Notes under the pieces: generated by a model
What the model was told of the DNA's origin: nothing
Database searches by the model: none
Seen by the model: only the letters and a program-made list of their open reading frames with translations
Shown: positions 36,112 through 44,754 of the stretch, in pieces
Layout of the letters: each line of letters begins with the position of its first letter
How positions within the stretch are numbered: position 1 is the first letter of the stretch
Assembly (NCBI RefSeq): GCF_903915725.1
Contig: NZ_CAIWTY010000087.1
Location: 1 to 64,000, forward strand
Direction: 5' to 3'
DNA: 64,000 bases
Origin: an uncultured Rhodopila sp.
GTDB taxonomy: Bacteria; Pseudomonadota; Alphaproteobacteria; Acetobacterales; Acetobacteraceae
Made by a program: the position numbers and the translations under genes

Positions 36112-37296
36112 TCAGTACCCGAGAGCAGCGTCCTCGACCGGAACCCACCGTCCGTCCTTCACCACCGTCAGGAACGACCGCGTTGAACCATGGTGCTGGT
36201 CCGGCCCGAACGACAATTCCGCGCCGAAGATGTCCGTATACTGGTGAATTGTTTCCATCCCGGTGATGAAGCTGTCCACGGTCAGATCCTTTCCTGCCCG
36301 TTCCAGGCCAAGCAGAACCAGATGCGCGGCCGTATAGCCGACCTCACCGTGGAAATTGGGGTCGCGGCCGTACCGCGCCTTGTACTTCTTCGCAAATTCC
36401 TGCACCGCCGGGCGCGGATCGTCCGGGTAGGCATACAGCGCCGGGGTCATGCAGTAAAACCCCTCGGTCGCGCCGCCGGGCAGGCTGGCCACGGCGGTGT
36501 CGTAGGAGGCGAACTGGCCCACCATATCGACGTCCCAGTTCATCTTACGCGCCGTCTGGATGATGATGTTGGTATCGCGCACGATCGTGCCCATCATCAC
36601 CACATCGCAGCCGGCGTCGTGCAGCTTGCTCATCGGCGCGTTGAAATCCGTGTCGGTCGGACGGTGCGCCGTGGTTTCAACCACTTTCATGCCGAGCGCC
36701 CCTGTTTCCGCCACCACGCCCGCCAGCACGTCCTTGCCGAAATCGGAGTCCTGGTAGGTGACGCAGAACGACTTGCGGCCTTTCTTTTCGGCGAAGTATT
36801 TCACCGCCGCGCGCATCTGGTCGTAATAGGACGCGAACTGGCCGAATTTCAGCCGGTTGAAAGGCTCATACATCGAGCGCGCGGCGGTCAGCGGGAACAT
36901 GTTCGGGACGTTCTTGGCGAACTGCGCCGGCATGTTGGCGTCGTTCATCGGCGTGCCGCCGTCGTCGATGGTGGCGAAGATGTTATCGTTGTTCAGCAAC
37001 TTGTTCATCGCCTGGACGGCGCGAGGCACCTGGTACTGGTTGTCCTCGACGATGAATCTGATCTTGCGGCCGTTCACGCCGCCTTTTTCGTTCGCTTCGT
37101 CGAACGCCATGCGGACCGCGTCGCTGTTGTTGACTCCCTGCACCGCGGTCACGCCAGACAGGTCGGTGATGCTGCCGATGACGATTTCCGTATCGGTCAC
37201 GCCGCGCACCGTGGCCGCGGCGCAAGAAAACGAAGTTGTCATCAGCAGAATTCCAGCGGCGGCAGGCAGCCAGCCCTTGATCGGCTTCACACTCAT
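36112..37296 (-). CDS. ABC transporter substrate-binding protein, branched-chain amino acid (LivJ-like) family
   Basis: Periplasmic binding protein of 394 residues. The signal peptide ILLMTTSFSCAAA precedes the mature start VRGVTDTEIVIGSITDLSGV. Type I periplasmic fold features include AFDEANEKGGVNGRKIRFIV, DDGGTPMNDANMPAQFAKNV and a second lobe with KVVETTAHRPTDTDFNAPMS. Despite the name, family members bind diverse ligands including aromatic acids and amides; amidase genes follow on the same strand. No ABC permease or ATPase genes are adjacent. The ATG at 37296 is preceded by GGAAGGACT. Confidence 0.88.
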   Translation of the reverse strand: MSVKPIKGWLPAAAGILLMTTSFSCAAATVRGVTDTEIVIGSITDLSGVTAVQGVNNSDAVRMAFDEANEKGGVNGRKIRFIVEDNQYQVPRAVQAMNKLLNNDNIFATIDDGGTPMNDANMPAQFAKNVPNMFPLTAARSMYEPFNRLKFGQFASYYDQMRAAVKYFAEKKGRKSFCVTYQDSDFGKDVLAGVVAETGALGMKVVETTAHRPTDTDFNAPMSKLHDAGCDVVMMGTIVRDTNIIIQTARKMNWDVDMVGQFASYDTAVASLPGGATEGFYCMTPALYAYPDDPRPAVQEFAKKYKARYGRDPNFHGEVGYTAAHLVLLGLERAGKDLTVDSFITGMETIHQYTDIFGAELSFGPDQHHGSTRSFLTVVKDGRWVPVEDAALGY

Positions 37297-37446
37297 GACA
37301 TGAGTCCTTCCCTGTTCCGGCCGTATTGTCACGGCTGGATTTGTTGATTGTCCCGTGTGGTTCCGGGCGACACCAACGCTAGCCGGGCTGGGCGGGGTGA
37401 TAAAGCCCCACCGGGCCGGGCGCTCGGGAAGGAAGGAAGCAAGTAT

Positions 37447-37551
37447 GGAAACACAAATGAAAGCCGATGAACACGAATGCACCGGTCTGAATTTCGGTAT
37501 CCGTGCCCGGGTAAATCCTATTTGTGTTCATTTGTGTTCATTTGTGTTTCC
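37447..37551. repeat. AACACAGAT-type hairpin repeat, copy 2
   Basis: The left arm is GGAAACACAAATGAAAGCC, then GATGAACACGAATG. The right arm is ATTTGTGTTCATTTGTG and TTCATTTGTGTTTCC, its inverse. The right arm is three tandem 11-base units (ATTTGTGTTCA). It supplies the last codons and stop of the small gene at 37518-37751. Same family as 20269 and 43677. Confidence 0.72.
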
Positions 37552-37751
37552 AAAATGCTTTGACCTCCCGAAGTTACCGCCGGCTGCAATCGGAACGCGG
37601 ACAGCGGCTCCTGCGCATAACTGCGCGGCCCGCGCAGTTGCGCCGCGGCGCGATCGAGATCCCTCACCAGGACCTCCAGATCCGCCAGGTCATCCGCCTT
37701 CGGCCGCAGTCCCGTGGCCTTCACCCGGGCCTCGAAGCTGATTTCGTTCAT
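37518..37751 (-). CDS. Small amidase-associated protein (AtzG-like)
   Basis: Protein of 77 residues starting MNEISFEARVKATGLRPKAD, then LEVLVRDLDRAAAQLRGP and EEPLSAFRL-like EPLSAFRLQPA. Short proteins of this kind sit next to amidase-signature genes and are thought to act as accessory subunits, by analogy with AtzG. It lies 16 bp downstream of the amidase gene. The last 18 or so residues (ILETQMNTNEHK) come from the hairpin repeat at 37447-37551, so the native C-terminus was probably altered by it. Confidence 0.65.
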   Translation of the reverse strand: MNEISFEARVKATGLRPKADDLADLEVLVRDLDRAAAQLRGPRSYAQEPLSAFRLQPAVTSGGQSILETQMNTNEHK

Positions 37752-37767
37752 CCGCGCTCCTTCCGCG

Positions 37768-39159
37768 TCAACTGACAAGGTCAGGGCGTTTCGCTCTCCA
37801 TTGCGCAGCACTCTCATAAGCATGGCCCGCACGCAAGACCGTCGCTTCCTGGAACGGCTTGCCGATGATCTGAACGCTGACCGGCAGGCCACCCGCGCCG
37901 TAGCCCGAGCACAGGCTGAGCGCCGGCTGACCCGTCACGTTGAACGGCATGGTGAATGTCGGCTTCTCCAACATCGTCCATTTCGGCACTTCATGGATCT
38001 TTGGCGCCTCCGCCGCGGCGGACGCGGTGATCAGGATGTCGAGGTCCGCCATCGCATTGCGCATTTCCAGGCATAAAGCGCGGCGGCGGCGCAGCGCCTG
38101 CACATACTCCGTCCCGCGCACCAGCGCGCCCCACACCAGCCGGTCGCGCATCAGTTCGCCGTAGTCGTTGAAGCGCTCCTTCATCCAGGGCTCGTGGACG
38201 GCGTAAGCCTCGGTTAGCAGGATGATCCAGCCGGGTGCGTTGTAGTCCGCCATCGGGGACAGCGTAACGTCGCGGATCTCGGCACCTTCCTGCCGGAAGA
38301 AGTCGAGCGCGTGCTCGATACCCTGAAGTGTGGCCGGGCTGACCGGGTTGTCGGTCGCGTGAAAATGCCGGATCACGCCGACGCGCAGGCCCTTCGCACC
38401 CCTGTCGATATCGGCGCTGAAGTCCGGCACCGCCCGGTCGGCGCTGGCCGGGTCGCCCGGATCGTAGCCGGCCATCGCCTGCAGCAGCAGCGCGCAGTCC
38501 CGCACCGTCCAGGCCATCGGGCCGGTATGATCCAGCGTAAACGACAGCGGCAACACCCCGCGGCGGCTGCAAAGCCCATAGGTCGGCTTGATCCCGGCGA
38601 TGCCGCAGAGCGCGGCCGGGCCGCGAATCGAGCCGCCGGTGTCGGATCCCGTGCCGCCCAGCACCAGCCCCGCCGCCACCGCCGCGCCGGTCCCGGAGGA
38701 TGACCCGGCGGTGAAATGATCCGGATTCCAGGGATTGCGCGCCGGCGGCCAGGGCAGATCGAATGACGGGCCGCCGATGGCGAATTCATGCGTCGCCAGC
38801 TTGCCCATCAGCACTGTGCCGGCCTCGGTCCATTTCCCCACAACAACCGCGTCCTCGGCAGGAATAGTGTGCTCTAGCAAGCGGGAATGCGCGGTCGTTC
38901 GGATGCCGGCGGTGTTGTAGATGTCCTTGTGGCCGATGGGGATGCCGTCGAGCGGGCCTTTCAGCGCGCCCGACTGCATTCGGGCCTCGGCGGCGCGGGC
39001 ATCTGCAAAAGCGCGTTCTTCGGTCAGCAGCAGGAAGCTGTGCAGAGTGGCATCGTGCGCGGCGATGCGGTTGAGGCAGATCCGGGTCAGTTCGACGGGC
39101 GAGAACTTGCGCGCGGCGATCAACGCGGATGCCTCGGCGATGGTGAAGAACGGGTCCAT
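37768..39159 (-). CDS. Amidase-signature-family amidohydrolase (1)
   Basis: Enzyme of 463 residues with a complete Ser-cisSer-Lys triad: K78 (DGIPIGHKDIYN), S153 (AGSSSGTGAAVAAG) and S177 (GSDTGGSIRGPA). The spacing of 75 and 24 residues is typical of the family. It hydrolyses an amide in the cytoplasm; the substrate cannot be inferred. Its ATG overlaps the stop of the AtzG-like gene upstream (TGATG), so the two are coupled, as in AtzE/AtzG-type complexes. It is strikingly similar to the amidase at 39533-40924 (for example, SFDLPWPPARNPW is shared), indicating local duplication. Confidence 0.92.
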   Translation of the reverse strand: MDPFFTIAEASALIAARKFSPVELTRICLNRIAAHDATLHSFLLLTEERAFADARAAEARMQSGALKGPLDGIPIGHKDIYNTAGIRTTAHSRLLEHTIPAEDAVVVGKWTEAGTVLMGKLATHEFAIGGPSFDLPWPPARNPWNPDHFTAGSSSGTGAAVAAGLVLGGTGSDTGGSIRGPAALCGIAGIKPTYGLCSRRGVLPLSFTLDHTGPMAWTVRDCALLLQAMAGYDPGDPASADRAVPDFSADIDRGAKGLRVGVIRHFHATDNPVSPATLQGIEHALDFFRQEGAEIRDVTLSPMADYNAPGWIILLTEAYAVHEPWMKERFNDYGELMRDRLVWGALVRGTEYVQALRRRRALCLEMRNAMADLDILITASAAAEAPKIHEVPKWTMLEKPTFTMPFNVTGQPALSLCSGYGAGGLPVSVQIIGKPFQEATVLRAGHAYESAAQWRAKRPDLVS

Positions 39160-39341
39160 CAGCGGACGTCCGGGTCAAAGACGACGGCGGGCTCGGCTTC
39201 GCGCGGCAGCGGCGCCGTGGCGCGCGCGAGCATGGCCTGGAACATCGGGTAGGCGTCAAACAGGACCGATTTCTGCGCATCCGTCAGCGGCAGGCCGGTC
39301 TCGTCCAGCATTCGGCCGAAGGCGTCCAGGCTGAGCGGCAT
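39159..39341 (-). CDS. AtzG-like (DUF4089) small amidase partner
   Basis: Protein of 60 residues with a two-helix pattern: LSLDAFGRMLDETGLPLTDA, LFDAYPMFQAMLARA and a short acidic tail. AtzG-like proteins form complexes with amidase-signature hydrolases (AtzE) and stabilise them. The stop overlaps the start of amidase 1 (TGATG at 39157-39161), strong evidence for a subunit relationship. The start ATG at 39341 has a weak upstream AAGGAAAACGCC. Confidence 0.78.
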   Translation of the reverse strand: MPLSLDAFGRMLDETGLPLTDAQKSVLFDAYPMFQAMLARATAPLPREAEPAVVFDPDVR

Positions 39342-39406
39342 GGCGTTTTCCTTGTGCTGCTTGGGCGAAGGATGACTTCAGCAACACGGTCAAGCAAGGC
39401 CGCATC

Positions 39407-39510
39407 GTCATGGTCCGCGAAGCATGCCCCGGCGAAGGCCGGGGGCGGACCACCCGCGCCGTGCGGTGCCGTCGAGGCGTGGATGGCGGGCCTTCGCCCG
39501 CCATGACGGG
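39407..39510. repeat. GC-rich interspersed palindrome between the amidase genes
   Basis: The element starts CGTCATGGTCCGCGAAGCAT and ends GCGTGGATGGCGGGCCTTCG then CCCGCCATGACGG. It lies in the 190-bp gap between the AtzG-like gene and amidase 2. It is the only clearly intergenic copy in this half of the window. Confidence 0.72.
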
Positions 39511-39532
39511 GGGAGGAGGCTTTACGTTACGA

Positions 39533-40924
39533 TTACGACACTACTGGCCGGCGAGCCCGGGTCCCCATCGCGCGTTCCAACGCGTGGCCCACTTGCAGCA
39601 CCAGCGCTTCCTCGAACGGTCGGCCGCCAATCTGTAGCGACAGGGGAAGGCCGGTGTCGCTGAAACCGTTACAGATGGACAACGCGGGGCTGCCGGTGAC
39701 GTTGAACGCGCGGTTGAAGAAGGGCTGGAAGCCGGACGCCATCGAGTCCTCACCGATGGGCCGCGCCGGGCAGCGGGCGGTGGGGAAGATGACCACGTCG
39801 ACGGTTCTCATAACCTCTGCCAGTTCGGCGATCAAACGGGTCCGTTCCCGCAGCGCGTTGATATAATCGGCTGCTGTAACGAAGGCGCCGGCCATCAGGC
39901 GGTGGCGGGCGAAGGCGCCGTAGAGCTCCGGAGTGGTGCGCAGCCAGTGCTGGTGGATCGCGTAGGACTCGCTGCGCGCGATCAGGCTGCCGACATCGAT
40001 GTAGGTGCCGAATGGCGACAACCTGACATCGGTCGTAACAGCGCCCATGTCCGCCAGCGCCGCCACGCTCGCCTCCAGCGCCGCGATCGTTTCCGGATCA
40101 GTCAGCAGATCGGCTTCGAAGAAATGCCTCACAACGCCGACGCGCAGGCCGGACAACCCCGCGCCGATGCCGGCCGAATAGTCTGTCACCGGAACGGATG
40201 CGCTGCCCGAGTCCGCCGGATCGTGGCAGGCCAGCGCTTGCAGCATCAACGCGCAATCCTCGCTGGTCCAGCACATCGGGCCGGCATGATCCAGCGAGAA
40301 CGACAGCGGCAAAATCCCCCGCCGGCTGAGCAGCCCATAGGTCGGCTTCAGCCCGGCAATGCCGCACCACGCCGCCGGCCCGCGGATCGAACCACCGGTG
40401 TCGCTGCCCATCGCGCCGAGGCACAGTCCCGCCGCCACCGCGACGGCGGAACCCGACGACGAACCGGACGGATCAAGCGACACCTCCCACGGGTTGCGCG
40501 CCGGCGGCCAGGGCAGGTCGAACGAGGATCCGCCGATGGCAAATTCCCAAGTCGCCAACTTGCTCGTTATGACGGCACCGGCGTCGCGCAGAAGGCTTAC
40601 GGTGAAGGCATCCTCTGCCGGGACGTGCTCCTTGAACAGCGCGGAATGCGCGGTCGTCGGGATGCCGGCGGTGTTGAAGATGTCCTTCAGGCCGATGGGG
40701 ATTCCGTGCAGCGGACCCTTCCAATCCCCCGCGGCAATCTCAGCCTCCGCCTGCGCGGCATCCGCCAGCGCCTGTTCCTCAAGCAGCAGGAGATGACTGT
40801 TGAGGCGGCCGTCCAACCGTTTGACCCGCGCAAGGCAGGCCTCGGTCAGTTCGACCGGGGAGAGCTTCCTGACCCGGATCAGGGCGGATGCCTGTGCGAT
40901 GGTCAAAAAATACGGTTCGGTCAT
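39533..40924 (-). CDS. Amidase-signature-family amidohydrolase (2)
   Basis: Enzyme of 463 residues, same length as amidase 1 and evidently its paralogue. Triad: K80 (HGIPIGLKDIFN), S155 (SGSSSGSAVAVAAG) and S179 (GSDTGGSIRGPA). The C-terminal NVTGSPALSICNGFSDTGLP and SLQIGGRPFEEA are typical. The ATG at 40924 is the start; the frame is open for another 640 bp upstream but only as the opposite reading of the Nudix gene. Unlike amidase 1, it has no AtzG-like gene directly before it. Substrate unknown. Confidence 0.92.
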   Translation of the reverse strand: MTEPYFLTIAQASALIRVRKLSPVELTEACLARVKRLDGRLNSHLLLLEEQALADAAQAEAEIAAGDWKGPLHGIPIGLKDIFNTAGIPTTAHSALFKEHVPAEDAFTVSLLRDAGAVITSKLATWEFAIGGSSFDLPWPPARNPWEVSLDPSGSSSGSAVAVAAGLCLGAMGSDTGGSIRGPAAWCGIAGLKPTYGLLSRRGILPLSFSLDHAGPMCWTSEDCALMLQALACHDPADSGSASVPVTDYSAGIGAGLSGLRVGVVRHFFEADLLTDPETIAALEASVAALADMGAVTTDVRLSPFGTYIDVGSLIARSESYAIHQHWLRTTPELYGAFARHRLMAGAFVTAADYINALRERTRLIAELAEVMRTVDVVIFPTARCPARPIGEDSMASGFQPFFNRAFNVTGSPALSICNGFSDTGLPLSLQIGGRPFEEALVLQVGHALERAMGTRARRPVVS

Positions 40925-41004
40925 CGAACGTGCCTCGGGTTGCGGATACGCATCCGGAGCGAAGCAAATCCGATACCACTCCAAGGCGACACAATCGGTG
41001 GCCG

Positions 41005-41634
41005 CTATTCCATCCGCCAGCCCTGGTCGCGGATCAGCACGGGCATACGGGTCTCGGCGTTCCGTTCCGCCTCCGTCATGGCGAGCCACAGTTCCAGCCG
41101 ACCCAGAACCTTGCGGGTGGGACTGGCGAGGTCGTGGCTGAGGGCTTCCGAAATGGCGTAAAAGCGCAAACCCTCCAGTTCCCCGTCGCCGCCGTTCGTT
41201 CCGCTCACATGCTCCGCCGCGACCGCAAAAAACCGTGCGTTGAACCGGATCGGCGCCCCCGGCGGGGTGACCGCGCGGGCCAGATAATGCAGCACGTCCA
41301 ACCGTGGCGGGGTGCCGAGCGACAGCCCGGTCTCCTCCTGCAATTCCCGTGCGGCGGCGGCGGCCAGGCCGCGGGCGAGGGCGGCATTGGCGTTCTTGCG
41401 CAGCATCGCCTCGGTATGCGCCGAGATCCCGGTCGCGCAGGGTGCCTTCATGTCGGCCGGATCCACCCGGCCGCCGGGAAACACCAGGCGGTTGGGCATG
41501 AAACGATGTTTCGCGCCGCGCATGCCCATCAGCATGTGCGTCTCCCCGTTTTCGATGCGCCAAACGATCAGGCTGGCCGCATGTTTGGCGCGAACATTTT
41601 GCGTCCGGACAATCAGATCGGCGTCGTTAGGCAA
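41005..41634 (-). CDS. Nudix hydrolase
   Basis: Protein of 209 residues. Features are AASLIVWRIENGETHMLMGM, FMPNRLVFPGGRVDPAD and a split Nudix helix AAAARELQEETGLSLG. The metal-binding REL-EETG is present, but about 30 residues separate the GGRVD glycines from the helix instead of the classical short spacing. The insertion is typical of the subgroup resembling mammalian NUDT7/19 CoA pyrophosphatases. Its exact nucleotide or CoA substrate is unknown. The start lies inside the 3' end of the nitroreductase gene (8-bp overlap), so the two are cotranscribed. Confidence 0.85.
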   Translation of the reverse strand: MPNDADLIVRTQNVRAKHAASLIVWRIENGETHMLMGMRGAKHRFMPNRLVFPGGRVDPADMKAPCATGISAHTEAMLRKNANAALARGLAAAAARELQEETGLSLGTPPRLDVLHYLARAVTPPGAPIRFNARFFAVAAEHVSGTNGGDGELEGLRFYAISEALSHDLASPTRKVLGRLELWLAMTEAERNAETRMPVLIRDQGWRME

Positions 41635-42451
41635 GATCGAATCCCTTGGTCTTCAGGTAGGTGGCGAAGCCGAAACGCTCCGGCACCGAAAGCTGGCGCG
41701 CGGCGTTCTCGCTCCAGCCCACGCCGTCGCGGGGCGGGTAGATGTCGTTGTTCTTCAGGTTGCTGGCCGCGACCGGATCGCGGGCGGTGCGGCGCTGGTC
41801 GTAGCCGGCGATGTCGGTCTCCAGAGCGCTGTCGTCGTAACGTTCGCGATGCACGACGACCGCGGGCGGCAGGCGCATCGACACCGGGCGGCGAAATTGC
41901 GGCCAGCCGAGGGTCAGGCCGGCGACGGGATAGACGCCGTCCGGCAGGCCGAGCAGGGGCGAGACGCGTTCGATATGGCTGCGCACGTAGCTGATCGGGC
42001 AGGTGCCGAGGCCCACCGCATCGGCCGCCGCCATGAATTGGCCCATGGCCAGGGCGCAATCGACGGCGGTGTTCAGGAACGTATCGAGGTTGTTGTTGGC
42101 GTGCGGCATACCGTGCATCGCGCATAGCCGCTGGCCGCGCCGCATGTCGCCGCACCAGACCAGGAAGACCGGTGCGGTGGCGAGCCAGTCCATCGAGACG
42201 ATCCAGTTGGCGATCTGTTGGATGCGGTGGCGGTCGCGCATGACGATGATGGAATACTGCTGCAGATCCGATTTCGCGGGCGCCGATTGGGCGGCGGCCA
42301 ACAGCGCGTCCAGCAGCGGCTCCGGCACGTCCTGATCGGTGTAGCGGCGGGTGACGCGGCGATCGATCAGGCCGGCGATGGCATCGGGGATGTCGGTTCC
42401 CGGCAGGTCGATCCCGAATCGGGCCCGCAACAGCGCCTCGCTGCCGGCCAT
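41627..42451 (-). CDS. Nitroreductase family protein
   Basis: FMN-dependent oxidoreductase of 274 residues. Features are RRVTRRYTDQDVPEPLLDAL at the N-terminus, AAQSAPAKSDLQQYSIIVM, and an FMN-binding NTAVDCALAMGQFMAAADAV followed by GLGTCPISYVR. Enzymes of this family reduce nitroaromatics, quinones or flavins using NAD(P)H. The ATG at 42451 has AAGGAG upstream. It is the first gene of a pair with the Nudix gene, and divergent from the Ldh2-type dehydrogenase, with 87 bp between the starts. Confidence 0.88.
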   Translation of the reverse strand: MAGSEALLRARFGIDLPGTDIPDAIAGLIDRRVTRRYTDQDVPEPLLDALLAAAQSAPAKSDLQQYSIIVMRDRHRIQQIANWIVSMDWLATAPVFLVWCGDMRRGQRLCAMHGMPHANNNLDTFLNTAVDCALAMGQFMAAADAVGLGTCPISYVRSHIERVSPLLGLPDGVYPVAGLTLGWPQFRRPVSMRLPPAVVVHRERYDDSALETDIAGYDQRRTARDPVAASNLKNNDIYPPRDGVGWSENAARQLSVPERFGFATYLKTKGFDLA

Positions 42452-42538
42452 GCGCGTCTCCTTGTTACGTGGCGCTACCCTTGCCGGAAGGCCGGGGACG
42501 CGCAAGCTTTGCAGCCCCCGAGTCCGGAGAAACCAGCC

Positions 42539-43603
42539 ATGCCCGCGACGTACGCCGATCACCGCGCCCAGTTGAAAGCTATTCTGCTGGGGTGGGGGAT
42601 GCCGGAGGAGAACGCGGAAACAACTGCGGAAATTCTTGCGTGGTCCGACTTGCATGGGGTGGACAGCCACGGGATTTCGATGCTCCCGGCCTATGACGGG
42701 CTGCGCGGCAACGGGCGGGCGAGGATGGATGCTCAGCCTCGGATTCTGCGCGAGACCGCGGTCTCCGCGCTGGTGGATGGCGGCGGCGGGTTGGGGCATG
42801 TGCCGGCGAAATTCGCCATGGCGGCGGCGATTCGCAAGGCGAAGGCGGCAGGGATGGCGATCGCCGTGGTGAAGCACTCGGCGCATTTCGGCGCGGCGGG
42901 ATACTACACGCTTATGGCGGCGGAGCGGGGGTTGATCGGGATGGCCTGCACGTCGGCGTCCGGCATCCAGGTCGCGCCGACATTCGGGAAACAGGCGCGG
43001 CTTGGGACGGACCCGTGGTCGTTCGCGGCGCCGAGCGCGGATGGGGTACCGTTCCTGCTGGACATGGCAACGACGACGGTTGCGGCGGGCCGGGTGCGCA
43101 ACAAGGCGAATGAGGGGCTGCCGGCGCCGGATGGCTGGGTGCTGGACAGGGATGGCAACCCGTCGAATGATCCGCTAGTGGCAAGGGAGAAGGGCGGGTT
43201 TCTGACGTCGTTGGGCGGCTCGCCGGAGAACTCCAGCTACAAGGGGTATGGGCTGGCGGTGATGGTGAACATCCTGGCGTCGTGTCTGTCGGGGGCGACG
43301 CTGATTACCGACCCGATGCACACGAAGAAGCCGGTGGGGCAGGATATCGGTCATTTCTTCATGGCGATCGATCCGGATATTTTTCGCGAAACGGGGGATT
43401 TCCAGGCCGATGTCGCGGTGTTCATGACGTCGCTGCGGGGGACCGTGCCGGTTGATCCGGCTCGGCCGGTGATGGTGGCGGGCGATCCGCAGTGGCGCTG
43501 CGCGGAGAGGCGGATGGCTGAGGGGATACCGGTTGGCGCCGGGCTGCTGAAGCAGGTACGGGAGATCGCCCGGGCCGCGGCAGCGTCCTGGCTGCTGGAT
43601 TGA
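42539..43603 (+). CDS. Malate/L-lactate (Ldh2/MDH2-type) dehydrogenase
   Basis: NAD(P)-dependent 2-hydroxyacid oxidoreductase of 354 residues from the LDH2/MDH2/ureidoglycolate family, distinct from the classical Rossmann-type enzymes. Features are WSDLHGVDSHGISMLPAY with the conserved DxHGxxSHG-like motif, AVVKHSAHFGAAGYYTLMAA, and FLLDMATTTVAAGRV. The substrate (malate, lactate, sulfolactate or ureidoglycolate) is not decidable. The ATG at 42539 has GGAGA 10 bases upstream. Confidence 0.9.
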   Translation: MPATYADHRAQLKAILLGWGMPEENAETTAEILAWSDLHGVDSHGISMLPAYDGLRGNGRARMDAQPRILRETAVSALVDGGGGLGHVPAKFAMAAAIRKAKAAGMAIAVVKHSAHFGAAGYYTLMAAERGLIGMACTSASGIQVAPTFGKQARLGTDPWSFAAPSADGVPFLLDMATTTVAAGRVRNKANEGLPAPDGWVLDRDGNPSNDPLVAREKGGFLTSLGGSPENSSYKGYGLAVMVNILASCLSGATLITDPMHTKKPVGQDIGHFFMAIDPDIFRETGDFQADVAVFMTSLRGTVPVDPARPVMVAGDPQWRCAERRMAEGIPVGAGLLKQVREIARAAAASWLLD

Positions 43604-43929
43604 AAAGGTTGTTCGCGGCTCGGGCGTTCGCGCCTAGGTGCCACGAATGCCTAGCCTGTTCCGGTCTTGACTTAAATTTAAACGCAGATGAACGCAGATA
43701 AAGGGGATTATTGCTGCGCTGTCCCGGGGCCACTATCCAGAGGACCGGGTCGCTGCGATCAGACTCCATCCCCTTTATCTGCGTTCATCTGCCTTAAAAA
43801 GCCGCGTTTTCCGCGCCGCCTTGAGTTCCCGGCGGCGCACCGTCATCGTGAAAGAGGCGCCTCGAAACCGGGGCGTACGGTTGCCCGTCTCAGCAAATCC
43901 GGATACGCACCCGACGGGAGATCCAAAGA
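43604..43929. other. Intergenic region with hairpin repeat and panB leader
   Basis: About 325 bp between the Ldh2-type gene and panB. The left half is taken up by the hairpin at 43677-43797. The right half, 43800-43929, would carry the panB promoter. A ribosome site (GGGAGATCC) lies just before panB. No gene is seen. Confidence 0.6.
43677..43797. repeat. AACACAGAT-type hairpin repeat, copy 3
   Basis: The left arm reads TTTAAACGCAGATGAACGCA, then GATAAAGGGGAT. The right arm reads ATCCCCTTTATCTGCG, then TTCATCTGCCTTAAA. Together they form a nearly perfect inverted repeat of about 30 bp around a 60-bp GC-rich loop. The 11-base unit here is AACGCAGATGA. Confidence 0.78.
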
Positions 43930-44754
43930 ATGCCGAACCAGCAGCGCCCCGGCCGCATCACGGTACCCGCCATCCGGGCGATGAAGGGCCGCGCCAAAAT
44001 CGTCAGCCTGACCGCCTATACCGCGCCGGTTGCCGCACTGCTCGACCCGCATGTCGATGTCCTGCTCGTCGGCGACAGCGTCGGCATGGTCGTCCACGGC
44101 CTGCCGACACCCACCGCGGTCACGCTGGAGATGATGATCCTGCACGGCCAGGCCGTGGTGCGCGGATCGTCTCGCGCACTGGTCGTGATCGACCTGCCGT
44201 TCGGCTCCTTCGAAGCCTCTCCCGAGCAGGCATTCACGTCATCCGTCCGGGTAATGCAGGAAACCGGTTGCCAGGCGGTGAAGATCGAGGCCGGCGAGGC
44301 GCTCGCCCCGACCATCGCCTTCCTGGTGCAGCGCGGCGTGCCGGTGATGGGCCACGTCGGGCTGCGGCCCCAGGCGGTTCACATCGATGGCGGGTTCAAG
44401 GCCAAGGGCCGGACCGCGGACGAACGCACCCGCGTGCTGGCCGAGGCGCGCGCCGCCGACGAAGCGGGCTGTTTCGCCATCGTCGTCGAAGGCGTCGCCG
44501 AAAGCCTCGCCGCGGAAATCACAGCCAGCGTTGCCGCGCCGACGATCGGCATCGGCGCCTCATCCGTGTGCGACGGCCAGATTCTGGTCAGCGACGACAT
44601 GCTGGGAATGTTCGAGCGGACGCCCAAATTCGTCCGCCGCTACGCCGACATCCGCTCTTCCGTAACCGCCGCTGCGGCGCAGTATGCCGCTGACGTCCGG
44701 GCGGCATCGTTCCCCGGCGAGGCCGAAGTCTACCGGTTCAAGCCGCAGGACTAA
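43930..44754 (+). CDS. panB: 3-methyl-2-oxobutanoate hydroxymethyltransferase
   Basis: Protein of 274 residues, the first committed enzyme of pantothenate synthesis; it transfers a hydroxymethyl group from 5,10-methylene-THF to 2-oxoisovalerate. Features: TVPAIRAMKGRAKIVSLTAY, VDVLLVGDSVGMVVHG (Mg-binding DS), VIDLPFGSFEASPEQAF, and KIEAGEALAPTIAFLVQRGV. A later PVMGHVGLRPQAVHIDGGFK and ASSVCDGQILVSDDMLG complete the pattern. panC is not adjacent. Confidence 0.95.
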   Translation: MPNQQRPGRITVPAIRAMKGRAKIVSLTAYTAPVAALLDPHVDVLLVGDSVGMVVHGLPTPTAVTLEMMILHGQAVVRGSSRALVVIDLPFGSFEASPEQAFTSSVRVMQETGCQAVKIEAGEALAPTIAFLVQRGVPVMGHVGLRPQAVHIDGGFKAKGRTADERTRVLAEARAADEAGCFAIVVEGVAESLAAEITASVAAPTIGIGASSVCDGQILVSDDMLGMFERTPKFVRRYADIRSSVTAAAAQYAADVRAASFPGEAEVYRFKPQD

